Notes under the pieces: model-generated
Seen by the model: the letters and a program-made list of their open reading frames with translations, nothing else
Database searches by the model: none
What the model was told of the DNA's origin: nothing
Shown here: positions 56,715 through 64,000 of the stretch, one piece after another
Position numbering within the stretch: position 1 is the stretch's first letter
Layout: the number at the start of each line of letters is the position of its first letter
Translations under genes and position numbers: made by a program
Origin: Rhodobacter capsulatus
Lineage (GTDB): Bacteria; Pseudomonadota; Alphaproteobacteria; Rhodobacterales; Rhodobacteraceae
Assembly (NCBI RefSeq): GCF_003254295.1
Contig: NZ_QKZO01000005.1
Coordinates: 124,001-188,000, forward strand
DNA: 64,000 nucleotides
Direction of reading: 5' to 3'

Positions 56715-57667
56715 CGATTGCGGTTCTGGGGGCGGGCGCTTTCGGCACGGCGCTGGCGATATCGCTCGCCCAACGCGGGCCGGTGCTGCTTTGGGCCCGC
56801 GATGCCGCCCATGTCGCCGAGATGCGCGAAAGCCGCCGCAATGACCGCCGTCTGCCCGGGGCCGTGCTGCCCGAGGCCCTGACCGTCACCGACCGGATCG
56901 CGGATGCCGCGGGCTGCGAGGTGGTTCTGCTCGGCGTGCCGATGCAGAAGATGGGCGGGTTTCTGAGCGAAAACGCCGGGTTGCTTGACGGCAAGGTGCT
57001 GGTCTCCTGCTCGAAGGGGATCGATCTGGAGACCGGGCGTGGCTCGGTCGCGCTGATCGAGGCGGCCTGTCCGGGCGCCTTGGCCGCCGTGCTGACCGGG
57101 CCAAGTTTCGCCGCCGATATCGCCCGCGGCCTGCCCACCGCGCTGACCTTGGCCTGCCGGAGGGACGCGCCCGCTCTGCAGGCGCAGCTTTCCACCCCGA
57201 CCTTGCGGCTTTACCGCACCACCGACACGATCGGCGCCGAACTGGGCGGGGCCCTGAAGAATGTCATCGCGATTGCGGCCGGGGTGGTGATCGGGGCAGA
57301 CTTGGGCGATTCCGCCCGTGCCGCGCTGATGACGCGCGGCTTTGCCGAGATGAACCGGCTGGCGATGAAACTGGGCGCCCGGCCCGAGACGCTGATGGGG
57401 CTTTCCGGCTTTGGCGATCTGGTGCTGACCTGCACCTCGTTGCAATCGCGCAACTTTCGTTACGGGATTGCGCTGGGCAGCGGGTCCGCCTTTGATCCCG
57501 GCGTGACGGTCGAAGGTGCCGCCACGGCGCGGGCGGTCACCGGACTGGCGCGGGACCACGGCATCGAGATGCCGATCGCCGCGATGATCGCCGCGCTTTG
57601 CGCGCAAAAGATATCCGTTGCCGACGCCGTTACGGCGCTGCTCTCTCGCCCGCTGAAGGAGGAATGA
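56711..57667 (+). CDS. gpsA: Glycerol-3-phosphate dehydrogenase [NAD(P)+]
   Basis: Reduces dihydroxyacetone phosphate to sn-glycerol 3-phosphate for phospholipid synthesis. The 318-residue protein has the Rossmann motif [10 protein letters not shown] near residue 7, [10 protein letters not shown] near 97, the catalytic-lysine region [14 protein letters not shown] near 178, and [12 protein letters not shown]. Its start overlaps the tsaD stop (ATGA). It is followed without gap by the YciI-like gene. Confidence 0.95.
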   Translation: MTIAVLGAGAFGTALAISLAQRGPVLLWARDAAHVAEMRESRRNDRRLPGAVLPEALTVTDRIADAAGCEVVLLGVPMQKMGGFLSENAGLLDGKVLVSCSKGIDLETGRGSVALIEAACPGALAAVLTGPSFAADIARGLPTALTLACRRDAPALQAQLSTPTLRLYRTTDTIGAELGGALKNVIAIAAGVVIGADLGDSARAALMTRGFAEMNRLAMKLGARPETLMGLSGFGDLVLTCTSLQSRNFRYGIALGSGSAFDPGVTVEGAATARAVTGLARDHGIEMPIAAMIAALCAQKISVADAVTALLSRPLKEE

Positions 57668-57937
57668 ATGCTTTACGCCGTGATCTGCAAGGACAAGCCC
57701 GGGGCGCTGCAAACGCGGCTCGACACCCGCGCCGCGCATCTGGCCTATATCGAGACGACCGGCATCGTGAAAATGGCCGGGCCGTTTCTGGAGGGGGGGC
57801 AGATGTGCGGTTCGCTGGTGATTCTGGACTGCGAGAGCCTGGACGCCGCGCAGGCCTGGGCGGCGGGCGACCCCTATGCGGCAGCCGGTCTGTTCGAATC
57901 GGTCGCCGTCACCGAATGGAAAAAGGTGATCGGCTGA
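57668..57937 (+). CDS. YciI-like protein
   Basis: An 89-residue protein of the YciI family, ferredoxin-like fold proteins sometimes linked to small-molecule catalysis. Visible are YAVICKDKPGALQTRLDTRAAHLAYIE with a conserved histidine near residue 27, the GPFLEGG loop near 41, and the aspartate-containing end DPYAAAGLFESVAVTEWKKVIG. Its function here is unknown. It follows gpsA at once, and its stop overlaps the EVE gene start (TGATG). Confidence 0.85.
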   Translation: MLYAVICKDKPGALQTRLDTRAAHLAYIETTGIVKMAGPFLEGGQMCGSLVILDCESLDAAQAWAAGDPYAAAGLFESVAVTEWKKVIG

Positions 57938-58356
57938 TGGCGAAATGGCTCTTCAAATCCGAGCCCGACGTCTGGTCCTGGGACATGCAGGTGGCCAAGG
58001 GCGCGGAGGGCGAAGAGTGGCATGGGGTGCGCAACTATCTGGCGCGCAACAACATGCGGGCGATGCAGCTGGGCGATCAGGGGTTCTTCTACCATTCCAA
58101 CATCGGCAAGGAGGTCGTCGGCATCGTCGAGGTCTGCGCGCTGAGCCATCCCGATTCGACCACCGAGGATCCGCGCTGGGATTGCGTCGACATCCGCGCG
58201 CTGCGGCCCTTGAAGACGCCGGTGACGCTGGCCACGGTCAAGGCCGATCCGCGGCTGGCGCAGATGGCGCTGGTGACCTCGATGCGGCTCTCGGTGCAGC
58301 CGGTGACGGAAGAGGAATGGAAGATCGTCTGCGACCTGGGCGGGATCGATCCCTGA
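57937..58356 (+). CDS. EVE domain protein
   Basis: A 139-residue protein made of one EVE domain, a PUA-like fold proposed to bind modified DNA or RNA bases. It begins MAKWLFKSEPDVWSWDM, with WHGVRNYLARNNMRAMQLGDQGFFYHSN near residue 28 and GIVEVCALSHPDSTTEDPRWDCVDIRAL after it. A role in nucleic-acid modification recognition is inferred from the fold. It is the last gene of the tsaD-gpsA-yciI-EVE run. A 311-base gap follows. Confidence 0.88.
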   Translation: MAKWLFKSEPDVWSWDMQVAKGAEGEEWHGVRNYLARNNMRAMQLGDQGFFYHSNIGKEVVGIVEVCALSHPDSTTEDPRWDCVDIRALRPLKTPVTLATVKADPRLAQMALVTSMRLSVQPVTEEEWKIVCDLGGIDP

Positions 58357-58403
58357 GCCGATCGCGCTGCGACCCTCACGCCAGGAAACGCAAGCGCCCC
58401 CCG

Positions 58404-58443
58404 AAAAAACCGGAGGGTCCCGGCACCCCTACCAGGACCCTCC
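58404..58443 (-). terminator. Minus-strand intrinsic terminator
   Basis: A 9-base-pair stem (58412-58420 with 58435-58443) with an inner G-C pair and a GTAGGGG-containing loop is followed on the minus strand by GG and six T residues (58409-58404). No gene on the minus strand ends here, so it should end a noncoding transcript. Confidence 0.75.
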
Positions 58444-58540
58444 TTCACCCCACGTGCTCCCCTACGCACCACACGTGAAACTGTTATCGGGTCCTGGCCA
58501 TACTGGCCGTGGCACCCTTTCTACGGGAATGGGTGATTCC
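58404..58540 (-). ncRNA. Candidate structured small RNA between the EVE and CbiX genes
   Basis: Upstream of the terminator on the minus strand lies a second hairpin (58444-58479) with outer stem TTCAC/GTGAA, an internal loop of 5 by 5 bases, inner stem GTGC/GCAC and apical loop GTAGGGGA. Both apical loops therefore show GTAGGGG. Further small hairpins (GGCCA/TGGCC near 58496-58508 and GGGAAT/ATTCCC near 58519-58537) lie upstream. No open frame with coding character fits. Upstream end and promoter are not certain. It is unlike any RNA family I can name with confidence. Confidence 0.4.
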
Positions 58541-58667
58541 CCGCAATCGCGCAGTCTGAACAATATGATGCAATTTCAGGGGCTTGTTCGCAGGGATTGG
58601 TTAACTATGCCAAGGCGGCGCGCGGCGGCCGACTTGTCGGGCCGGGCTTTCGCGCTAGGTCTTACGC

Positions 58668-59330
58668 ATGTCCGATTTCATCCTCGTCGCCCATGGCTTC
58701 CCCTCGAACCCCGATCCGGCCGAGGCCGCGCTGACCGCGCTGGCGCAGCAGGTCGGCGCGCGCCTGCCCGGGGTGCGGGTGCTTGCGGCGACGCTGGCGA
58801 AACCCGGGGCGCTGGCCCGCGTGCTGGAAACTCTGCCCCGGGCGCGGATCTATCCCTTCTTCATGGCCGAGGGCTGGTTCACCTCTCGGCAATTGCCGCG
58901 ACGGCTGGCCGATCTGGGCAGCCGGGCCGAGATCCTCTCGCCCTTCGGCGCCGATCCCGGCCTGCCCGCGCTGGTGATCAAGACCGTGGCCGAGGCGGGG
59001 CCGGGCGATCTGATCCTTTGTGCGCATGGCTCGCAGGTGGCGCGCAGCTCGCGGATGGCGACGATGGCGATGGTCGAGCGAATCGGCGCCCATCTGCCCG
59101 GTCGGCGCATCGCGGCGGCCTTTCTCGAGGAAGATCCGCATCTGCGCGACATTGCGGCGCAGCATCCCGAGGCGATCTGTCTGCCCTTTTTCGCTCTGCG
59201 GGCCGGTCATGTCGCGCAGGACATTCCCGAAGCGCTTGCCCGGGCGGGGTTTCGCGGCCGGCTGCTGCCCGCCATCGGCGAGCGCCCGGAGGTCGCCGAT
59301 CTGATCGCCGCCGCGCTGCGCCGGGCCTGA
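58668..59330 (+). CDS. CbiX/SirB-like chelatase-family protein
   Basis: A 220-residue protein of the sirohydrochlorin chelatase family, which inserts cobalt or iron or nickel into tetrapyrroles. It has two similar halves. The metal-site histidines are visible in VAHGFPS near residue 8 and CAHGSQVAR near 117; PFFMAEGWF and PFFALRAGHVAQDIP are matching segments in the two halves. It is alone, not next to cobalamin genes, so its metal and substrate are unknown. The start at 58668 is the first ATG of the conserved N-terminus (MSDFILVAHG). Confidence 0.75.
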   Translation: MSDFILVAHGFPSNPDPAEAALTALAQQVGARLPGVRVLAATLAKPGALARVLETLPRARIYPFFMAEGWFTSRQLPRRLADLGSRAEILSPFGADPGLPALVIKTVAEAGPGDLILCAHGSQVARSSRMATMAMVERIGAHLPGRRIAAAFLEEDPHLRDIAAQHPEAICLPFFALRAGHVAQDIPEALARAGFRGRLLPAIGERPEVADLIAAALRRA

Positions 59331-59337
59331 CGAGCGT

Positions 59338-59377
59338 TTGTCACGCAGCTGTCATATTTCTTTTGCATAAGCGTCAC
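59338..59377 (+). promoter_or_regulatory. pstS: Pho box with four heptamers at 11-base spacing, pstS promoter
   Basis: Heptamers TTGTCAC (59338), CTGTCAT (59349), CTTTTGC (59360) and GCGTCAC (59371) are each followed by four spacer bases, the 11-base period of PhoB sites. The second heptamer is the consensus. A -10-like TAGAGG at 59388-59393 sits 10 bases after the array, as in PhoB-activated promoters. It should activate pstSCAB under phosphate limitation. Confidence 0.8.
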
Positions 59378-59439
59378 GACCCGAGCCTAGAGGGGTTGCC
59401 AAGGTCTTAACGGCCCTTCCAGATCTTCAGGAGTGATCC

Positions 59440-60495
59440 ATGACTTTCGTGAAATTCGGCGTCTCGGCGCTTGCCATCGTTGCCGCCTCGGCCACCGGTG
59501 CCGCCGCGCGTGACCAGATCCAGGCGGCCGGTTCTTCGACCGTCCTGCCCTATGCCACCATCGTCGCCGAAGCCTTCGGCGAAAACTTCGACTTCAAGAC
59601 CCCGGTCGTCGAAGGCGGCGGGTCGGGCGCGGGCCGCAAGAAGCTGTGCGAAGGCGTGGGCGAAAACACCATCGACATCGCCAACTCGTCGTCGCGCATC
59701 AAGCAATCCGACATCGACACCTGCAAGGCGAACGGCGTCGAGGACATCATGGAAGTCCGCATCGGCTATGACGGCATCGTCTTCGCCTCCGACATCAAGG
59801 GCCCGGACTTCGCCTTCACCCCCGCCGACATCTTCGGCGCGCTCTCGGCCACGGTGGTGAAGGACGGCAAGCTTGTCGACAACACCGCCAAGACCTGGGC
59901 CGAGGTGAACGCCAAGCTGCCCGCGCAAGACATCCTGACCTTCATCCCGGGCACCAAACATGGCACCCGCGAGGTCTTCGACATCGAAGTGCTGGAAGAA
60001 GGCTGCAAGGCCACCGGCGCCTATGATCTTTACATGGCGAGCGCCGAAGGCGCCGACGAGGATGCGAAGAAGAAAGAAGCCGTGAAGAAATGCGGCACGC
60101 TGCGCACCGATGGCGTGGCCGTGGACATCGACGGCGACTACACCGAGACGCTGTCGCGCATCGACGCCAACAAGAACGCCATCGGCGTCTTCGGACTGTC
60201 GTTCTACCAGAACAACACTGACAAGCTGCGCGTCGCCACCATCGACGGCATCGTCCCCTCGACCGAATCGATCGCCAAAGGCGATTATCCGGTGTCGCGT
60301 CCGCTCTACTTCTACGTCAAGAAGGCGCATCTGGGCGTGATCCCGGGCCTGAAGGAATTCATCACCTTCTTCGTCTCGGACGAGATGGCCGGTCCGGAAG
60401 GCCCGCTGGCCGCTTACGGCCTTGTTTCGGACCCGGAACTGGCCGCGACCCAGGCGATGGTCGAGGCGGAAACCCCGATGGCGCCGCTGAAATAA
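59440..60495 (+). CDS. pstS: Phosphate ABC transporter, periplasmic binding protein
   Basis: PstS captures phosphate with high affinity in the periplasm. The 351-residue product has a signal peptide ending near GAAA (residue 22). The conserved phosphate-site segments are AAGSSTVLPYATIVAEAF near residue 30, VVEGGGSGAGRKKLCEG near 53 and IDIANSSSRI near 75. TKHGTREVFD contributes the arginine. AAGSSTV, GGGSGAG and GTR-type motifs bind phosphate oxygens. A hairpin follows the stop. Confidence 0.96.
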   Translation: MTFVKFGVSALAIVAASATGAAARDQIQAAGSSTVLPYATIVAEAFGENFDFKTPVVEGGGSGAGRKKLCEGVGENTIDIANSSSRIKQSDIDTCKANGVEDIMEVRIGYDGIVFASDIKGPDFAFTPADIFGALSATVVKDGKLVDNTAKTWAEVNAKLPAQDILTFIPGTKHGTREVFDIEVLEEGCKATGAYDLYMASAEGADEDAKKKEAVKKCGTLRTDGVAVDIDGDYTETLSRIDANKNAIGVFGLSFYQNNTDKLRVATIDGIVPSTESIAKGDYPVSRPLYFYVKKAHLGVIPGLKEFITFFVSDEMAGPEGPLAAYGLVSDPELAATQAMVEAETPMAPLK

Positions 60496-60504
60496 CCTGA
60501 TCTC

Positions 60505-60528
60505 GGGGGGCGCCTGCGGGCGCCTCCC
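60505..60528 (+). other. Intercistronic hairpin between pstS and pstC
   Basis: A 10-base-pair GC stem with one G-T pair (60505-60514 with 60519-60528, loop TGCG), followed by TTCCCTTGTT, lies nine bases after pstS. It may stabilise pstS mRNA or reduce readthrough. Confidence 0.75.
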
Positions 60529-60550
60529 TTCCCTTGTTGCGGATGAACAC

Positions 60551-62011
60551 ATGACCCCCGGTCTTCTTGCGCTGATCGTGCTCGCCCTTGCCTGCGGCGG
60601 CTTTTTCCTGGGCCGCTTTCGGGCGTTGCAACTGGTCGGCAAGGATCTGCGCCTGTTGCATTCCCTTCCCGGTTACTATGGCCAGACGGTGGCGCTGTTC
60701 ACTGCCGTGCCCGCCCTTGCGCTGATGGCGGCCTGGCTGCTGGCGCAGCCGGTGGTGATCGACAGCCGGATTTCCGCGATGATCCCGGCCGCAGATCTGC
60801 CGCAGGGGTCAAGCCGCAATCTGGTGATGGCCGATGTGCGCCGCATCGCCGGGGGCATCGATCTGATGCTGGCCGACGGCAGCCTGACCGAGGCCGATCT
60901 GCGCGACATGCGCGCCGATTTCAGCGACATCCGCTCGCGCATGGCCGATGTCGGCGTCGCGCTGGGCGCGAATGTGCAGCCCTCGGTCTTCGAGGCGGCC
61001 AAGGACTGGCGCGCTCTGACCGGCTTCGGGCGCCTTGCGCTGACGGCGCTGACGCTGGCCGCGTCGCTGGGCGGCTTCGCCTTCGCGATCCTGCGCATCC
61101 GTCCCGAGTTCCGCGCCCGCAACGTCTCCGAGACTTTCCTGCGCTGGCTGCTCATCGCCGCCTCGCTGGTGGCGATCGGCACCACCATCGGCATCGTCCT
61201 GTCGCTGGTCTTCCAGACCGTGCATTTCTTCCAGCTCTATCCGTTCCGGGACTTCTTCTTCTCGCTGAGCTGGAACCCGAAATTCGGCGGCGGCTCCGAT
61301 CTGTCGATCTGGCCGCTGGTCTGGGGCACGCTTTACGTCTCGTTCATCGCGCTGGCCGTGGCGGTGCCGGTGGGGCTTTTCGCGGCGATCTATCTGGCCG
61401 AATATGCCTCGAAACAGGTCCGCTCCATCGCCAAGCCGCTGCTCGAGGTTCTGGCGGGCATCCCGACCATCGTTTACGGTCTTTTCGCGCTGATCACCGT
61501 CGGGCCGCTGCTTCGGGACTGGGTGGCCCAGCCGCTGGGGCTTGGCTCCTCCTCCTCCTCGGTGATGACGGCCGGTCTGGTGATGGGGGTGATGATCATT
61601 CCCTTCGTCTCCTCGCTGTCCGACGACATCATCAACGCGGTGCCGCAATCCTTGCGCGACGGGTCGTTCGCCATGGGCGCGACGCATTCCGAGACGGTGA
61701 AACAGGTGATCCTGCCCGCCGCGCTGCCCGGCATCGTCGGCGCCGTGCTGCTGGCCGCCTCGCGCGCCATCGGCGAAACGATGATCGTGGTTCTGGGCGC
61801 TGGCGCCGCCGCGAAACTCTCGATGAACCCGTTCGAGGCGATGACCACCGTCACGGTGAAGATCGTCAGCCAGCTGACCGGCGACACCGAATTCGCCTCG
61901 CCTGAAACTCTTGTCGCCTTCGCGCTGGGGCTGACCCTGTTCATCTTCACGCTGGTGCTGAACGTCCTTGCGCTGGTGATCGTGCGCAAATACCGGGAGC
62001 AATACGAATGA
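60551..62011 (+). CDS. pstC: Phosphate ABC transporter permease PstC, long form
   Basis: One of two channel subunits. The 486-residue product is about 160 residues longer than enteric PstC. The extra N-terminus has one or two hydrophobic helices (about residues 5-20 and 50-70) and a helical, probably periplasmic part up to about 150. The permease core has LVWGTLYVSFIALAVAVPVGLF near residue 256, FAAIYLAEYASKQVRSIAKPLLEVLAGIPTIVYGLFAL, and GDGSFAMGATHSETVKQVILPAALPGI-like coupling sequence. It overlaps pstA by four bases. Confidence 0.93.
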   Translation: MTPGLLALIVLALACGGFFLGRFRALQLVGKDLRLLHSLPGYYGQTVALFTAVPALALMAAWLLAQPVVIDSRISAMIPAADLPQGSSRNLVMADVRRIAGGIDLMLADGSLTEADLRDMRADFSDIRSRMADVGVALGANVQPSVFEAAKDWRALTGFGRLALTALTLAASLGGFAFAILRIRPEFRARNVSETFLRWLLIAASLVAIGTTIGIVLSLVFQTVHFFQLYPFRDFFFSLSWNPKFGGGSDLSIWPLVWGTLYVSFIALAVAVPVGLFAAIYLAEYASKQVRSIAKPLLEVLAGIPTIVYGLFALITVGPLLRDWVAQPLGLGSSSSSVMTAGLVMGVMIIPFVSSLSDDIINAVPQSLRDGSFAMGATHSETVKQVILPAALPGIVGAVLLAASRAIGETMIVVLGAGAAAKLSMNPFEAMTTVTVKIVSQLTGDTEFASPETLVAFALGLTLFIFTLVLNVLALVIVRKYREQYE

Positions 62012-63339
62012 CCATGGTCGAGACTTCCGCGCCGCGGTCGCTTTACACCGCCGATGCCCGCACCAAGGCCCGCAATGCCGCCGAAAAGCGTTTCCGCATC
62101 TACGGCATCACCGCCGTCGTCATCGGCCTTCTGGCGCTGGTGGTTCTGCTCTCTTCGGTGCTCGGCTCGGGTCTGGGCGCCTTCCGGCAGACCGTGCTGA
62201 GCCTGCCGATCACGCTTGATGCCAAGGCGCTTGATCCCAAGGGCAACCGCGATCCGGCCGAGATGGCCAAGGCGACGACCGTCACCTATGCCAAGCTGAT
62301 CACCAAGGCGCTGGAAGCGGTGGTGATCGAACAGAACCTGGCCCCCGAGATGAGCACCAAGAACATCGGCGCGCTGATCTCCAAGGAGGCGCCCGCCGGG
62401 CTGCGCGACATGGTTCTGGCCGATCCCGATCTGCTCGGCACCACGATCACCTATGACGTGCTGGCCTCGGGCCGGGTCGACGGCTTTTTCAAGGGCCGGG
62501 TGACGATGGAAAGCGCCGCGCTGGACAGCAACATCACCCCCGAACAGCTGCAGCTGGCCGAAAAGCTGCGCGACGCGGGGCTTTTGAAACTGGCTTTCAA
62601 CACCGGCTTCCTGACCAACCCGGATGCCTCGGAACTGCGGCCCGAATCCGCCGGTCTCGGCGTCGCCATCCTCGGCTCGATCTACATGATGGTGCTGGTG
62701 CTGTGTCTGGCGCTGCCGATCGGTGTTGCCGCCTCGATCTACCTTGAGGAATTCGCGCCGAAGAACCGCTTCACCGACCTGATCGAGGTGAACGTGGCCA
62801 ATCTCGCCGCCGTGCCCTCGATCGTCTACGGCATCCTTGGCCTTGCCGCCTTCATCAACTTCGCCGGCATGCCGCAAAGCTCTCCGCTGGTGGGGGCGCT
62901 GGTGCTGACGCTGATGACGCTGCCGCGGATCATCATTCCGACCCGGGCCGCGCTGAATGCCGTGCCGCCCTCGATCCGCGAAGCCGCGCTGGGCGTCGGC
63001 GCCTCGAAGACGCAGACGATCTTCCATCACGTCCTGCCGCTAGCCGTGCCCGGGATCCTGACCGGGGCGATCATCGGGCTGGCGCAGGCTTTGGGCGAGA
63101 CCGCGCCGCTTTTGCTGATCGGCATGGTCGCCTTCGTCAAGGATTACCCCGGCGCCCCGCCCGAGGGCATCCTCGATCCGGCCTCGGCGATCCCGGTGCA
63201 GATCTACAACTGGACCCAGCGCGCCGATCCGGCCTTTGTCGAACGGGCTTCCGGGGCGATCATCGTGCTTCTGGTCTTCCTTCTGGTGATGAACTCCCTT
63301 GCCGTGATCTTGCGGCGCAAATTCGAACGGCGGTGGTAA
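62008..63339 (+). CDS. pstA: Phosphate ABC transporter permease PstA, long form
   Basis: The second channel subunit. The 443-residue product also has an extra N-terminal region, one helix near 35-55 and a soluble part to about residue 215, as in the DUF3333-containing PstA of alphaproteobacteria. The core has GSIYMMVLVLCLALPIGVAASIYLEEFAPKN near residue 224, NVANLAAVPSIVYGILGLA and ALGVGASKTQTIFHHVLPLAVPGILTG, the ATPase-coupling loop. It starts within the pstC stop (ATGA). It ends six bases before pstB. Confidence 0.93.
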   Translation: MTMVETSAPRSLYTADARTKARNAAEKRFRIYGITAVVIGLLALVVLLSSVLGSGLGAFRQTVLSLPITLDAKALDPKGNRDPAEMAKATTVTYAKLITKALEAVVIEQNLAPEMSTKNIGALISKEAPAGLRDMVLADPDLLGTTITYDVLASGRVDGFFKGRVTMESAALDSNITPEQLQLAEKLRDAGLLKLAFNTGFLTNPDASELRPESAGLGVAILGSIYMMVLVLCLALPIGVAASIYLEEFAPKNRFTDLIEVNVANLAAVPSIVYGILGLAAFINFAGMPQSSPLVGALVLTLMTLPRIIIPTRAALNAVPPSIREAALGVGASKTQTIFHHVLPLAVPGILTGAIIGLAQALGETAPLLLIGMVAFVKDYPGAPPEGILDPASAIPVQIYNWTQRADPAFVERASGAIIVLLVFLLVMNSLAVILRRKFERRW

Positions 63340-63345
63340 GACATC

Positions 63346-64000
63346 ATGAACAACATGCGACTGACGGAGAGAGCCGTGACCACCGACGTGACGAAATTCA
63401 CCGCCCGCAAGGTGCAGGTCTATTATGGGGCCTCGCATGCGATCAAGGATGTGGACATCGACATCCTCGACAAGACGGTGACGGCGTTCATCGGGCCCTC
63501 GGGCTGCGGGAAATCGACCTTCCTGCGCTGTCTGAACCGGATGAACGACACGATCGACATCTGCCGCGTCGAAGGCGCGATCCAGCTGGATGGCGAGGAT
63601 ATCTACGACAAGAAGGTCGATCCGGTGCAGCTGCGCGCGCGGGTGGGGATGGTGTTCCAGAAGCCGAATCCGTTCCCGAAATCGATCTATGACAACGTGG
63701 CTTACGGGCCGAAAATCCACGGGCTGGTGCGCAACAAGACCGAGCTGGACGAGGTGGTCGAAAGTGCGCTGCGCAAGGCCGCGCTCTGGAACGAGGTCAA
63801 GGACCGTCTGGCCGCCCCCGGCACCGGGCTTTCGGGCGGGCAACAGCAACGGCTGTGCATCGCCCGCGCCGTCGCCACCTCGCCCGAGGTGCTCTTGATG
63901 GACGAACCCTGCTCGGCGCTTGACCCGATCGCCACCGCGCAGGTCGAGGAGCTGATCGACGAGCTGCGCTCGAACTTCTCGGTCGTCATCGTCACCCACT
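63346..64000 (+). CDS. pstB: Phosphate ABC transporter ATP-binding protein PstB, 3' end outside window
   Basis: The ATPase of PstSCAB. The visible 218 codons start at 63346 ([11 protein letters not shown]) and carry Walker [10 protein letters not shown] at 50-58. [25 protein letters not shown] (Q-loop) follows near residue 100, then signature [14 protein letters not shown] near 163, Walker [14 protein letters not shown] near 184, and IVTH at the window edge. An in-frame ATG at 63355 is a second start candidate. phoU and phoB would be expected downstream. Confidence 0.96.
   Translation, partial: MNNMRLTERAVTTDVTKFTARKVQVYYGASHAIKDVDIDILDKTVTAFIGPSGCGKSTFLRCLNRMNDTIDICRVEGAIQLDGEDIYDKKVDPVQLRARVGMVFQKPNPFPKSIYDNVAYGPKIHGLVRNKTELDEVVESALRKAALWNEVKDRLAAPGTGLSGGQQQRLCIARAVATSPEVLLMDEPCSALDPIATAQVEELIDELRSNFSVVIVTH

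Larger units (their letters stand above)
58357..58667. other. 311-base noncoding gap between the EVE and CbiX genes
   Basis: No real gene frame is seen. The left part carries the minus-strand terminator and hairpins described separately; the right part (about 58540-58667) shows only a poor ribosome site for the CbiX-like gene. Confidence 0.6.

Noticed and set aside
58490-58560. Cobalamin riboswitch before the CbiX-like gene
   Set aside because: A GGGAAT...CCCCGCAAT stretch looks superficially similar to the riboswitch core, but the conserved B12-box and the other junction elements are missing, and the gap's terminator is on the opposite strand.

Overview
The window is a 64 kb piece of a GC-rich alphaproteobacterial chromosome, most likely a Rhodobacter or close Rhodobacterales relative. 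This rests on the alphaproteobacterial flagellar set (flaF, flbT and a DUF1217 gene beside the flagellin), CtrA-like half-sites at flagellar promoters, a Mic60/mitofilin-like gene in a heme operon, and the codon and base composition. No prophage, insertion sequence or CRISPR array was seen. Most long reading frames opposite real genes are composition artefacts.

Layout. Positions 1-7 kb hold the end of fxsA, then secB, a type 1 IPP isomerase, and the tamA-tamB pair for outer-membrane assembly. Positions 7-14 kb hold a LysR regulator divergent from glutaryl-CoA dehydrogenase, a YihY/BrkB membrane protein, an aldo/keto reductase overlapping a di-heme peroxidase, and a convergent FG-GAP/ASPIC protein translationally coupled to a ROK repressor. 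Positions 15-21 kb hold a complete xylose operon (xylFHGBA: import, isomerisation, phosphorylation), divergent from the ROK repressor.

The flagellar genes form two blocks. The first (21.3-27.2 kb) is flgE-flgK-flgL-flgI plus motB. The second (39.1-52.0 kb) has flgD and fliK, flgJ-like and flgN-like genes, flagellin-flaF-flbT-DUF1217, fliI, and the long flgB-flgC-fliE-fliQ-flgF-flgG-flgA-flgH-fliL operon. Between the blocks sits the replication core dnaA-dnaN-recF-gyrB with rpsT, an enoyl-CoA hydratase, mutM, ubiE and ubiB. MotA, FliF/G/M/N, FliP/R, FlhA/B and FliD are not in the window.

Positions 52-64 kb hold tRNA-Thr(CGT), a minus-strand operon hemD - Mic60-like - hemY-like, then tsaD-gpsA-YciI-EVE on the plus strand. 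A 311-base gap follows that holds a minus-strand intrinsic terminator and hairpins suggesting a small RNA. After it come a CbiX-like gene and the phosphate operon pstSCAB (pstB runs off the end), preceded by a four-heptamer Pho box.

The most interesting unexplained points are the candidate structured RNA at about 58.4-58.5 kb, the ROK/FG-GAP coupling beside a di-heme peroxidase, a relic of an ABC ATPase after the xylose operon, repeated 4-7-4 CtrA-like sites at flagellar promoters, and nested inverted repeats in the xylose control region.
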